This document shows, in pieces, positions 8,181-16,648 of a stretch of 64,000 nt of DNA. The notes under the pieces were generated by a model that was not told where the DNA came from, made no database searches, and saw nothing but the letters and a program-made list of their open reading frames with translations. Made by a program: the position numbers and the translations under genes. The first letter of the stretch is position 1. Every line of letters starts with the position of its first letter. Origin of the DNA: Undibacterium hunanense (lineage in GTDB: Bacteria > Pseudomonadota > Gammaproteobacteria > Burkholderiales > Burkholderiaceae_D); the NCBI RefSeq assembly GCF_014284335.1, contig NZ_JACOGF010000002.1:452659-516658 (forward strand), in the 5' to 3' direction.

Positions 8181-8612
8181 GGATGGTCTGGTGGGGCAAA
8201 GTCGCTATTTTGGCGGCTTATTGAAGCTGGGTATACATAAAATGCTTGTGAGGCGTTGCGGCACGGCTGATGAGGTTCCCTTTCTTTCCGGGAATGGCGT
8301 AGGGAAGGGATGGGTTTCGCGGGATTACGCTGTAAGCAAATTGCCATGAAAATTCATTCCATCCAGGCTTGCTCATTGCACAGCTTGCAGGCTGTCCGGA
8401 TTCTGTCGATACAAATGAACCCCGGGATTGAATATGCAGGGTCTATACGCCCTTGCTGCCAGTATCCAGCTACCTGGATACATGGGCAAAGCTGCAGCAT
8501 GTCACCAGAAGACCGGCAGGGTCATTTGACACACATGACAACTGCCTGGCCCTGAGTGACTCTGAGCTGAGTGACACCACATACGGTAGCAGGCTTATTG
8601 GGCCTATTGAGC
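8181..8612. other. Intergenic region without recognised gene
   Basis: No open frame here has coding character. The only structure noted is a direct repeat TGAGTGAC at 8553-8560 and 8568-8575 (15-bp period), close to the end of the FliL-like gene. The yigZ promoter should lie in 8181-8260 on the minus strand, but no clear -35/-10 pair was seen. Confidence 0.4.
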
Positions 8613-9023
8613 TTATTGGATCACGAAGTTTTCAAAGAACACGTCGGTCACGCCGTCATGCTCTTTCAGGTCCAGGGTTTTGTTGACGCCGTCCTTGATT
8701 TCTTCCATCAACTGATGCTTGCCCTCCAGGCTTTGCAATTGTTCGCTGTCTTTGCTGCTTAGTAGCAGGATCAGGGTGTGCCTGACCTTGGGCATGAGCA
8801 TTTTGATTTTGTCATTGACTTCGGCATTGGCAATTTGCAGCGCCAGGCTGAGTTGCAGATAACGTTCTGTTGTCGATAGATTGACAACGAATGCCTCCAG
8901 TTTGGCTGTAGGCGCGCCGCTGGATGCACTGGCTTCCTTGCCGCCCGAATTGGCAGAGGCCGACCCTGCCATCATGCCAAGTGCAAGACAGAGGGCGAAG
9001 ATGATTGCGGATTTTTTTCCCAT
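8613..9023 (-). CDS. FliL-like protein, exported, orphan
   Basis: Predicted 136-residue relative of the flagellar basal-body protein FliL. The region AFVVNLSTTERYLQLSLALQI followed by a helix-rich stretch (MLMPKVRHTLILLLSSKD) and a conserved end (VTDVFFENFVIQ) matches the FliL periplasmic domain. Canonical FliL has an uncleaved N-terminal anchor. Here the N-terminus (MGKKSAIIFALCLALGMMAG, then SASAN) looks like a cleavable signal peptide, so the product may be soluble in the periplasm. No flagellar genes are nearby. A role in stator or envelope function is inferred from family only. Confidence 0.7.
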   Translation of the reverse strand: MGKKSAIIFALCLALGMMAGSASANSGGKEASASSGAPTAKLEAFVVNLSTTERYLQLSLALQIANAEVNDKIKMLMPKVRHTLILLLSSKDSEQLQSLEGKHQLMEEIKDGVNKTLDLKEHDGVTDVFFENFVIQ

Positions 9024-9191
9024 TAGGTGTAATCTTTTATTAGATAAAATTGCCTGGCCTGATAATTTGCTAACAGCCGATGAGCGTTAGCTTAGCGCAT
9101 CTTGCCGGAACACACTGTTAAAGAAACTTACTCAGCCAGGACTTACGCAGAACTGCCCAAGCTGTGTTGTCCATTATGACGGCCAGATGTG

Positions 9192-9226
9192 AAAAAGCCG
9201 GTTTCAAGTATTCTTGAAACCGGCTT
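9192..9226 (-). terminator. Rho-independent terminator of ettA
   Basis: Perfect 14-bp stem AAGCCGGTTTCAAG (9195-9208) and its complement (9213-9226) with loop TATT. On the minus strand the hairpin is followed by a T run (complement of 9192-9196). It lies 62 bp past the ettA stop. Confidence 0.9.
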
Positions 9227-9287
9227 ATGCAAAAAACAGGCCCGATTTGAGACATTCAGCCCAGTTTCTTCCTGCTTACGCCCTCAT

Positions 9288-10955
9288 TTACACAGCCAGG
9301 GGTTTGTAACGGATACGTTTTGGCTTGGCACCTTCTTCACCCAGACGTTTTTTCTTGTCGGCTTCATATTCCTGATAGTTACCATCAAAGAAGCTGACTT
9401 GCGAATTGCCTTCAAACGCCAGAATGTGGGTGGCGATACGGTCAAGGAACCAGCGATCATGTGAAATCACCATGACGCTGCCGGCAAATTCGAGCAAGGC
9501 ATCTTCCAGCGCACGCAGGGTTTCCACGTCCAGATCGTTTGATGGTTCATCCAGCAGCAAGACATTGCCGCCTTGCAGCAGGGTTTTGGCCAGATGCAGG
9601 CGGCCACGTTCACCACCAGACAGGTTGCCAACGATCTTTTGCTGGTCTCCGCCTTTGAAGTTGAAGCGGCCCAGATAAGCGCGAGAAGGCATTTCAAAAC
9701 GACCTACTGTCAAAATGTCGGCGCCATTGGCCACGTCTTCAAACACGGTCTTGGTATTGCCGAGGTCTTCACGTGACTGGTCCACCAGCGAAATCTTGGC
9801 AGTCTGGCCCAGCACGACTTCGCCGCTGTCCGGTGTTTCCAGACCCTTGATCATTTTGAACAAAGTCGATTTACCGGCACCGTTAGGGCCGATGATGCCG
9901 ACAATCGCGCCAGGAGGAATCTTGAAGCTCAGGTTGTCGATCAGCAGACGGTCGCCAAAGGCTTTGCTGGCGTTCTTGAATTCGATGACTTCATTGCCCA
10001 GACGCTCGGCCACAGGGATGAAAATCTCCTGGGTTTCATTGCGCTTCTGGTATTCATGCTCGCTCATTTCATTGAAGCGGGCCAGACGTGCCTTGCTCTT
10101 GGCCTGACGCGCTTTCGGGTTCTGGCGTGACCATTCCAGTTCTTTTTGCAGGGCTTTCTGGCGTGCGGATTCGGTCGCTTCTTCTTGCTTCAGACGGGCT
10201 TGTTTCTGATCCAGCCAGGAAGAGTAATTACCTTTCCATGGGATGCCGTGGCCACGGTCCAGCTCCAGTATCCATTCAGCAGCATTGTCAAGGAAGTAGC
10301 GATCATGGGTAATCGCCACCACGGTGCCAGGGAAACGCAACAAAAACTGTTCCAGCCAGTCGACCGATTCAGCATCCAGATGGTTGGTTGGTTCGTCGAG
10401 CAAGAGCATGTCAGGCTTGGACAGCAACAATTGGCACAGGGCGACACGGCGTTTTTCACCGCCGGACAAAACGCCTATCTTGGCATCCCATGGTGGCAGG
10501 CGCAGCGCATCGGCAGCCATTTCCAATTGCAGTTCTACGTTGTCGCCGGAGGATGTGGAGATAATCGCTTCCAGACGTGCCTGCTCGTTGGCCAGCGCAT
10601 CAAAGTCGGCGTTTTCTTCGGCATAGGCGGCATACACTTCTTCTAGCTTGGCCTTGGCTTCAAACACCTCGCCCAGGGCAGATTCAACTGCCTGGCGTAC
10701 GGTTTGTTCCGGATCAAGCTGTGGTTCTTGCGGCAGATAGCCAATGTTCAGGTTGGGCATGGGTACGGCTTCGCCCTGTATGTCCTTGTCTATGCCTGCC
10801 ATGATTTTCAGCAGGGAAGACTTGCCTGACCCGTTCAGACCCAGCACGCCAATTTTGGCACCCGGGAAGAAGGACAGGGAAATATCTTTCAGAATTTGAC
10901 GCTTCGGCGGGACGATTTTGCCGACGCGATTCATGGTGTAGACGTAATTGGCCAT
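9288..10955 (-). CDS. ettA: Energy-dependent translational throttle protein EttA (ABC-F ATPase)
   Basis: Soluble ABC-F protein with two nucleotide-binding domains that binds the ribosomal E site and couples translation to ATP level. It has 555 residues, as expected for EttA. First domain: Walker A GLNGSGKSS, signature LSGGEKRR, Walker B MLLLDEPTNHLD. Second: Walker A GPNGAGKST, signature LSGGERGR, Walker B VLLLDEPSNDLD. The inter-domain linker is rich in Lys, Arg and Gln (KQARLKQEEATESARQKA), as in the P-site tRNA interaction motif. The N-terminus MANYVYTMNRVGKIVPPKR is typical of EttA rather than Uup or YheS. It is monocistronic, with a strong terminator downstream and ompW divergent upstream. 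Confidence 0.95.
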   Translation of the reverse strand: MANYVYTMNRVGKIVPPKRQILKDISLSFFPGAKIGVLGLNGSGKSSLLKIMAGIDKDIQGEAVPMPNLNIGYLPQEPQLDPEQTVRQAVESALGEVFEAKAKLEEVYAAYAEENADFDALANEQARLEAIISTSSGDNVELQLEMAADALRLPPWDAKIGVLSGGEKRRVALCQLLLSKPDMLLLDEPTNHLDAESVDWLEQFLLRFPGTVVAITHDRYFLDNAAEWILELDRGHGIPWKGNYSSWLDQKQARLKQEEATESARQKALQKELEWSRQNPKARQAKSKARLARFNEMSEHEYQKRNETQEIFIPVAERLGNEVIEFKNASKAFGDRLLIDNLSFKIPPGAIVGIIGPNGAGKSTLFKMIKGLETPDSGEVVLGQTAKISLVDQSREDLGNTKTVFEDVANGADILTVGRFEMPSRAYLGRFNFKGGDQQKIVGNLSGGERGRLHLAKTLLQGGNVLLLDEPSNDLDVETLRALEDALLEFAGSVMVISHDRWFLDRIATHILAFEGNSQVSFFDGNYQEYEADKKKRLGEEGAKPKRIRYKPLAV

Positions 10956-11096
10956 TTTTCTTGATTTTTCATAGGGAATAAGAATGCCTGCAAGGATACC
11001 TCATGCAGGCGGGTGTCGTCATATTTTGCCAGATTTATGTGTCAGTGCTTGCAAGGCCGGTGCTGCGGCAATCAGATTTTGTGCCCTGCACCAAAG

Positions 11097-11138
11097 TTGA
11101 TGTATCTCAAGACCCTGCTAATAGTGTGGATTTACACT
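11097..11138 (+). promoter_or_regulatory. FNR/Anr-like box and -10 element before ompW
   Basis: TTGATGTATCTCAA (11097-11110) matches the FNR consensus TTGAT-N4-ATCAA in 9 of 10 positions. A -10-like TACACT lies at 11133-11138, so with a start near 11145 the box would be centred at about -41.5, the class II activator position. ompW is FNR-dependent in E. coli; the site here is a prediction. Confidence 0.5.
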
Positions 11139-11169
11139 TTATTCATCACTGTTGATAAAGGAAATGAAA

Positions 11170-11784
11170 ATGAAGAAGCTAGTAATCGCACTCACCCTGG
11201 CAGCAATCGGCTTTACGGCAACCCAGGCAATGGCTCAAGAACAGAGCCCATGGCAAGTGCGTGCCCGTGTCGTTAACATCAGCCCTGCAAATAGTTCTGA
11301 CCCTGTCGGTGGCGCTGGTGCCGCTGATCGTATTACTGTCAGCAGCAAAGAAATCCCCGAAGTCGATATCACGTATTTCTTCACACCAAACTGGTCTGCT
11401 GAACTGATACTGACTTACCCGCAAAAGCATGACGTGATGCTGGATGGCGCCGTTATCGGTACATTTAAACATTTGCCACCTACGCTGACTGCACAATACC
11501 ATTTCGCACCTGACGCAAAAGTCAGTCCCTATGTTGGCGCTGGTGTGAACTACACCCGTATTTCTGACGTGAACCTGCTCAAAGGCGCAGGCGGTCTGGA
11601 AAACAGCAGTTTTGGTCTGGCAATACAGGCCGGCGTCGATTTCAAACTGGATAAAAACTGGTCCCTGAATCTGGACGTGAAAAAAGTACAGATACGCAGT
11701 GACGTCACCATCAGTGGCGCCAAGGTCAGCGCGGTCAAGATTGATCCCTGGCTGGTTGGCGTTGGTGTCGGTTATCGTTTCTAA
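11170..11784 (+). CDS. ompW: OmpW family outer membrane protein
   Basis: Eight-stranded outer-membrane beta-barrel of the OmpW family, 204 residues. A signal peptide is evident (MKKLVIALTLAAIGFTATQA, cleavage near AMA-Q). Family landmarks are WQVRARVVNISP near the mature N-terminus, PEVDITYFFTPNWSAELI, PTLTAQYHF, VSPYVGAGVNYT and the C-terminal aromatic VGVGYRF for Bam recognition. An ATG at 11164 is also in frame, but AAAGGA at 11156-11161 fits 11170 better. An FNR-like box upstream suggests induction at low oxygen. A terminator follows at 11827. Confidence 0.93.
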   Translation: MKKLVIALTLAAIGFTATQAMAQEQSPWQVRARVVNISPANSSDPVGGAGAADRITVSSKEIPEVDITYFFTPNWSAELILTYPQKHDVMLDGAVIGTFKHLPPTLTAQYHFAPDAKVSPYVGAGVNYTRISDVNLLKGAGGLENSSFGLAIQAGVDFKLDKNWSLNLDVKKVQIRSDVTISGAKVSAVKIDPWLVGVGVGYRF

Positions 11785-11826
11785 AAGAAGGCAGAGCTAA
11801 CGAATAAAGCACTGAATGTCGTGTTT

Positions 11827-11855
11827 TCCCCTTCCAGCCCGGGAGGGGATTTTTT
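11827..11855 (+). terminator. Rho-independent terminator of ompW
   Basis: GC-rich 9-bp stem TCCCCTTCC (11827-11835) with GGGAGGGGA (11841-11849, one wobble pair), five-base loop, then T6. Confidence 0.85.
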
Positions 11856-11939
11856 ATTGGGCGACGGCATTACCGTTTTGTCTCTTCTCCTGACATAGCT
11901 GCTATGCGATTTTGGCTAATTCGGCCATCCTGCCAATTG

Positions 11940-11968
11940 CGCTAACTGTGCAAATTCGCACACCAGCG
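11940..11968. promoter_or_regulatory. Dyad upstream of sigma-54 promoter, candidate enhancer site
   Basis: Nested inverted repeat: CGCT (11940-11943) and TGTGC (11947-11951), then GCACA (11958-11962) and AGCG (11965-11968). It lies about 125 bp upstream of the sigma-54 -12 element, the usual distance for an enhancer-binding protein. The regulator encoded at 16649-18055 is the obvious candidate to bind it. Confidence 0.5.
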
Positions 11969-12068
11969 TTCGGCAGCGAACAAATTCCCCTCTCTTTTTG
12001 ACATCCTGCTTTGCCTGAAATAAGTCCAGGTCATTGATTTTAAATGACTTATTCATTGTGTTCGCGAC

Positions 12069-12084
12069 GGGCACAGAGCTTGCA
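12069..12084 (+). promoter_or_regulatory. Sigma-54 (-24/-12) promoter of the efflux operon
   Basis: GGGCACAGAGCTTGCA has GG and GC at the exact spacing of the sigma-54 consensus TGGCACG-N4-TTGCA, with a single mismatch in each conserved block. Transcription would begin near 12095, which excludes an upstream ATG at 12034 and supports the ATG at 12121 as adaptor start. Confidence 0.75.
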
Positions 12085-12120
12085 AACCTGATCTGGCAAT
12101 TTAACCCATCAGGTTTCGAT

Positions 12121-13368
12121 ATGGATCAGGCTATCAGTCAGGGCACACTACTACAGCGTCGGCGCAAGATGATCTTGCTGATTCTTGCCGGGCTCATTGT
12201 TGTGATGCTTGCAGCCTGGATGTTGAACCGTGTCGTCAGCCCCGGTGTCAGCCTGGGTGAAATTCGGGTAGCACAAGTGCGCGTCGGCGCGGTTGACAAT
12301 ACCATCAATGCATCCGGCGTCGTCATACCGGTACATGAAGAGCAATTGTCCAGCCCGAACCAGTCGCGCATCAGCAAGGTTATCGCCAAGGCCGGGCAGC
12401 AAGTACGTGCCGGTGAATTGTTGATGGTGCTGGATGATCACACCATACGTCTGGCGATTGATAATTTGCGTGAACAGATTTCGCAGCAGCAAATTCGCGA
12501 ACAGGTGCTGGCCATGGAAATGGATGCAGGCCTGAAAAAAATTGCCAGTGAAATCGAACTGATGGAACTGGATTTACAAAGTAACCAGGTCAAACTGGCG
12601 CGTTACCAGAAACTGGGGCCGGTAGGCATTACCTCGGCAGTTGATTTGCAGGCAGCAGAACTGGCCGTCAAACGCAATGAAGTGCAATTGCGCCAGCATA
12701 AAGAAACCCTGACAGATACGCGGCGTACCACCAGCAGCAATATTGAAGCAGCACGCCTGCAAAAATCCATCTTCCAGAAACAGATGGAATTGCAGCAAAG
12801 ATTACTGGAACAAACCCAGGTCAAAGCCCCCTTCGATGGCTTGCTGACCTGGCTGCTGGCGGAAGAAGGGGCAAGCCTGAACACCGGGCAACTGATCGCC
12901 AAGGTATCTGAACTCAGCAATTTCAAGGTGGAAGCCACGGTATCCGACTTTTATGCACGCTATCTGAACGCCGGGCAGAAGGTCCGGGTTGAATACAGTG
13001 GCCAGATACTGAATGGCGAGGTGCAGACCATCTTGCCAGAAATACAGAATGGCACCGTGAAGCTGATCGTCACGCTGGCACAGCCGAATCATCCGGCACT
13101 CAGGCACCGGCTAAGGGTAGAGGCCAATATCATCACCGAACAAAAAGCCCGCAGCCTGATTGTTGACAGTGGCCCGGCCATCAATGGCAAGGGACGGCAG
13201 GATGTGTACATGCTGGAAGCAGGCAGGGCCGTGCGCAAGAGTGTAGAAATTGGCCTGGGCGACAGCAAGGTGGTGGAAGTAGTGCAGGGTGCCAAAGCAG
13301 GTGACCAACTGGTGATTTCCGATGTCAGCCAGTTCCGGCATCTGGAAAGTTTCAGGGTCACTCAGTAG
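12121..13368 (+). CDS. Periplasmic adaptor (HlyD/MacA-like) of ABC efflux system
   Basis: Membrane-fusion subunit of 415 residues. After a basic cytoplasmic start (LLQRRRK) comes one membrane helix (MILLILAGLIVVMLAAWML). Next are a split lipoyl domain (SRISKVIAKAGQQVRAGELLMVLDD ... VKAPFDGLLTWLLAEEGASLNTGQ), a long hairpin coiled coil (about 125-230) and beta-barrel and membrane-proximal domains. It should link the MacB-like permeases encoded downstream to an outer-membrane channel not encoded here. The ATG at 12034 is in frame, but it lies upstream of the sigma-54 promoter and is rejected. It is first in the operon, 57 bp before the ATPase gene. Confidence 0.88.
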   Translation: MDQAISQGTLLQRRRKMILLILAGLIVVMLAAWMLNRVVSPGVSLGEIRVAQVRVGAVDNTINASGVVIPVHEEQLSSPNQSRISKVIAKAGQQVRAGELLMVLDDHTIRLAIDNLREQISQQQIREQVLAMEMDAGLKKIASEIELMELDLQSNQVKLARYQKLGPVGITSAVDLQAAELAVKRNEVQLRQHKETLTDTRRTTSSNIEAARLQKSIFQKQMELQQRLLEQTQVKAPFDGLLTWLLAEEGASLNTGQLIAKVSELSNFKVEATVSDFYARYLNAGQKVRVEYSGQILNGEVQTILPEIQNGTVKLIVTLAQPNHPALRHRLRVEANIITEQKARSLIVDSGPAINGKGRQDVYMLEAGRAVRKSVEIGLGDSKVVEVVQGAKAGDQLVISDVSQFRHLESFRVTQ

Positions 13369-13425
13369 GCATTCGCGTATTGGCGATGAAAACGCAAACA
13401 GAATCATCAATCAGAGGACGATGTA

Positions 13426-14088
13426 ATGATCAAATTGGACAATATCAGCAAGACTTATCAGACCGATAAAGTGGAAACCCTGGCCTTGCGGAATATTAAT
13501 CTGCATGTCAAAAAAGGCGAATTTGTTTCCATCATGGGCCCCAGTGGCTGCGGTAAGAGTACGCTGCTGAACCTGATCGGCCTGCTGGACCGGCCAGGCT
13601 CAGGAAAAATCGCCATCGAAGGCCATGAAATGAAAGTCTGGCGCGATAAAGAACTGGCTAGCCTGCGCAATCGTACCTTCGGTTTTATTTTTCAGAGTTT
13701 TCATCTGATCAATGACCTGCGTGTGATCGACAATGTGGAATTGCCCTTGCTGTACCGCTCATGCAGTGCCAAAGAGCGCCGTCGTCTGGCCGGGGAAGCC
13801 CTGGCAAGAGTCGGCTTGAGTGCCCGCATGGATCATTATCCCAATCAGTTGTCGGGTGGACAGCAGCAAAGGGTGGCGATTGCCCGCGCCATGGTGGGCC
13901 GTCCCAGTGTCTTGCTGGCGGATGAGCCTACCGGCAACCTGGATAGCCAGATGGGTGCCGAAGTCATGGATATCCTGCTCAAGCTCAGCGATGAAGGTAC
14001 GACCGTGGTCATGGTGACGCATGATGAACGTCAGGCCAGACAGGGCGGTCGCATCATCAGGGTATTTGATGGCCAACTGGTGGCTTAG
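13426..14088 (+). CDS. ABC transporter ATP-binding protein, MacB/LolD type
   Basis: ATPase subunit of 220 residues with Walker [11 protein letters not shown]-loop [11 protein letters not shown], signature [15 protein letters not shown], Walker [13 protein letters not shown] and switch His in VTHDERQA. The Q-loop/LDRPGSG region and DEPTGNLD are characteristic of the MacB/LolD/FtsE group that works with FtsX-type permeases in mechanotransmission rather than classical transport. It lies between the adaptor and two permease genes with short gaps, forming one complex. The substrate is not evident from sequence. Confidence 0.92.
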   Translation: MIKLDNISKTYQTDKVETLALRNINLHVKKGEFVSIMGPSGCGKSTLLNLIGLLDRPGSGKIAIEGHEMKVWRDKELASLRNRTFGFIFQSFHLINDLRVIDNVELPLLYRSCSAKERRRLAGEALARVGLSARMDHYPNQLSGGQQQRVAIARAMVGRPSVLLADEPTGNLDSQMGAEVMDILLKLSDEGTTVVMVTHDERQARQGGRIIRVFDGQLVA

Positions 14089-14099
14089 GAGCAGACGCC

Positions 14100-15335
14100 A
14101 TGTTAAAGAATTATTTTCAGATTGCCTGCAAGGTGTATATGCGGCGCAAGCTGTTCACCGCCATCAACCTGCTGTGTATTGTATTGACCATGGTGGTGTT
14201 GCTGGTCGTGACGGCGATGTTGCAAACGGCTTTTTACCCTGTCGGTGTAGAGGGCAAGAGCGAGCGCTTCCTGCAAATTAACACCATGACACAGGTTACC
14301 AAGGATACCTCGATTAAAGGCCGGCTGGGCTATAAGGTGATAGACCAGTACATGCGAAAAATGAAGACCGTAGAAAAAGTCGCCGCAGTGACCCAGACGC
14401 AATCGGTATCCGTGTACCAGCAAGACCGGGCGAATGAATTCATGCTGCGCCGTACCGATGCCGAATACTGGCAGATACTGGATTTCAAAGTGCTGTCGGG
14501 GCGGGTACTGAATGACGATGATGTGAAGCAGGGGCGTTTTGTAGCCCTGGTCAACGCATCGACTGCGAGGAAATTGTTTGAGAAGGATGCAGCCACAGGC
14601 CAGAAAATCAATGTCGGTGGACAGCAGTTTGAGATCATCGGTGTCGTCGAGGATGAATTGCATTTGAATTCACTGGCAGAGATCTGGGTGCCGGTAACGA
14701 CTTTTCCGACATCGGAATACCGCGACCAATATCGCGGTGATTTCAGTGTCTTGCTGATGGGTAAGAGTGCGGCGGATCTTCCTTTGATCCAGGATGAATT
14801 GCAGCAGGTCGTGAAACAGATCAATGCCGATGACCCAGCACATTGGGAACATACTTATTTATGGGCAGATGGCAAGCTGGATTTCTTTGCACGGACCATA
14901 TTGAATCATGACGAAGTACCTGATTCAGGTGCGGTTCAACTGGTCAGCGGCATTTTGCTGGCGATGCTGTTGTTCATGCTGTTGCCGGCCCTGAACCTGG
15001 TTAACCTGAATTCGGGCCGCATCATGGAAAGGGCTGCGGAAATTGGCGTGCGCAAGGCCTTTGGGGCAAGCAATGGTGAACTGGTGGCGCAATTCGTCAT
15101 GGAAAATATGTTGCTGTGCCTGTTTGGCGGGGTACTGGGCATCATCCTTACCAAGCTGACGCTGGTCTGGCTCAGCAGTTCCGGCATTGTTCCTTATATG
15201 AAGGTGGATTTGAGTTTCATGGTGCTTTTCTACGGCTTTGTTTTGTCACTGGTATTTGGTGTGTTATCCGGCGTGATACCGGCATGGAAAATGTCGCGTC
15301 TTGACCCTGTGCTTGCCCTGAAAGGAGCACCATGA
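14100..15335 (+). CDS. FtsX/MacB-type ABC permease 1
   Basis: Permease of 411 residues: one N-terminal membrane helix (LFTAINLLCIVLTMVVLLVV), a large periplasmic MacB-PCD-like domain (about 45-285), then three helices at the C-terminus (VSGILLAMLLFMLLPALNLV; a middle helix near LLCLFGGVLGIILTKL; and VLFYGFVLSLVFGVLSGVIP). The segment AAEIGVRKAFGAS between the helices is the FtsX-family coupling motif. It overlaps the next permease gene by 4 bp, so two different permeases probably form a heterodimer served by the single ATPase. Confidence 0.9.
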   Translation: MLKNYFQIACKVYMRRKLFTAINLLCIVLTMVVLLVVTAMLQTAFYPVGVEGKSERFLQINTMTQVTKDTSIKGRLGYKVIDQYMRKMKTVEKVAAVTQTQSVSVYQQDRANEFMLRRTDAEYWQILDFKVLSGRVLNDDDVKQGRFVALVNASTARKLFEKDAATGQKINVGGQQFEIIGVVEDELHLNSLAEIWVPVTTFPTSEYRDQYRGDFSVLLMGKSAADLPLIQDELQQVVKQINADDPAHWEHTYLWADGKLDFFARTILNHDEVPDSGAVQLVSGILLAMLLFMLLPALNLVNLNSGRIMERAAEIGVRKAFGASNGELVAQFVMENMLLCLFGGVLGIILTKLTLVWLSSSGIVPYMKVDLSFMVLFYGFVLSLVFGVLSGVIPAWKMSRLDPVLALKGAP

Positions 15336-16537
15336 TGTTTTCCCATCTTTTGAAACCGATCTGGAAACGCAAGTTCAAAAACCTGTTGTTAAGCCTGGAG
15401 ATTTTGCTGGCTTTCTTTGTGGTCTTCGGCCTGGTATTGATGAGTGTGCGCTATACCCAGCTGTATCATTTACCTTTAGGTTTTGCGTCTGACAATGTAT
15501 GGTCCGTTCGCATGATGAGTGTGGGTGAAGCTGGCAAAAAAAATGATACGGCAACTGCAGAGAATTTCCAGCGCAGCCTGGCGGCCTTGCCCGAGATCGA
15601 GAGACTGGCCTACTTCAATTATTCACCGTATAGCAATTCCACCTGGAGTTCGGCGGTATATATGCCTGAAACCAAATTGCGGTTCAAGATCAATGTCATG
15701 GAAATGACGGATGACGGCCCTGGCGTATTGAATATGAAGTTGTTGGAAGGACGCTGGTTTTCAGCCGAAGATGAAGGCAAGGCTGAAAGAGCCGTTGTCA
15801 TCAATAAGAAACTGGCAATGGAGATGTTTCCTGGGAAGAGCGCCCTGGGTCAAACCATTTATGATGGTGAACCCAGCTCCCAGGGTGCACAGTTATTGCG
15901 TGTTACCGGTGTATTTGAAGCCTTTCGCAATAAAGGTGAATTCATGGCGCCGACCAGCTTTGCCATCATGCGCCATTCCATTAATTCTTCCAAAGACAGG
16001 ATGGAGTTTGCATTATTAAAAGTCAAGCCCGGTACGTCGCGTGCTTTTGAAGCAAAACTGAACCAGCAACTGAAATTGATACGCAATGACTGGAGTTATA
16101 GAATTGCACCGCTGGCAGATATGCGCAGAGCGAAACTGACTGAAGACACCATTCCCTTGATGATACTGGCGGTGATGGCTGCCTTTTTGCTGATCATGGT
16201 GGCATTTGGCCTGTTCGGCGTGCTTTGGCAAAATACCACGCAGCGCATACCTGAAATTGGCTTGCGTCGCGCGGTGGGGGCTAGTAGTGGCGATATTTAT
16301 CGGCAAATCATGAGCGAACAATTGCTTCTTAGTTCGATCGCCATGCTGGTGGGCCTGATATTCCTGATACAGTTGCCGCTTACGGGGGTATTGGGCGAAG
16401 CTGCCAACTGGCCGGTGTTTATTGTGGCCTGCCTGATTTCCATGGCGGTCATTTATGTTATTTCCCTGCTTTGCTCGCTATATCCTGCCTGGCGTGCCAG
16501 CCGCTTAAGCCCTACGGAAGCACTGCATTATGAATAA
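15332..16537 (+). CDS. FtsX/MacB-type ABC permease 2
   Basis: Second permease, 401 residues, of the same topology: N-terminal helix (LLLSLEILLAFFVVFGLVLM), periplasmic domain (about 45-275) and three C-terminal helices. IPEIGLRRAVGASSGD is the FtsX-family motif and the protein ends YPAWRASRLSPTEALHYE, typical of MacB-like permeases. The start ATG overlaps the stop region of permease 1, indicating translational coupling. Last structural gene before the regulators; 111 bp separates it from the response-regulator gene, where a secondary promoter may lie. Confidence 0.9.
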   Translation: MMFSHLLKPIWKRKFKNLLLSLEILLAFFVVFGLVLMSVRYTQLYHLPLGFASDNVWSVRMMSVGEAGKKNDTATAENFQRSLAALPEIERLAYFNYSPYSNSTWSSAVYMPETKLRFKINVMEMTDDGPGVLNMKLLEGRWFSAEDEGKAERAVVINKKLAMEMFPGKSALGQTIYDGEPSSQGAQLLRVTGVFEAFRNKGEFMAPTSFAIMRHSINSSKDRMEFALLKVKPGTSRAFEAKLNQQLKLIRNDWSYRIAPLADMRRAKLTEDTIPLMILAVMAAFLLIMVAFGLFGVLWQNTTQRIPEIGLRRAVGASSGDIYRQIMSEQLLLSSIAMLVGLIFLIQLPLTGVLGEAANWPVFIVACLISMAVIYVISLLCSLYPAWRASRLSPTEALHYE

Positions 16538-16648
16538 GTTTAGCCTCTCACTTGACGACAACAGGCGACAACATGTCCTGAAGCGTCTAAGGACGTTTAA
16601 GATAGGCAGACTCTCAACCGATCAAAATTAGCCGTTACAGAAAACAGC

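Noticed and set aside
8310..8686. Short plus-strand frames in the gap before the FliL-like gene
   Set aside because: No ribosome site, no family, codon use unlike neighbours.
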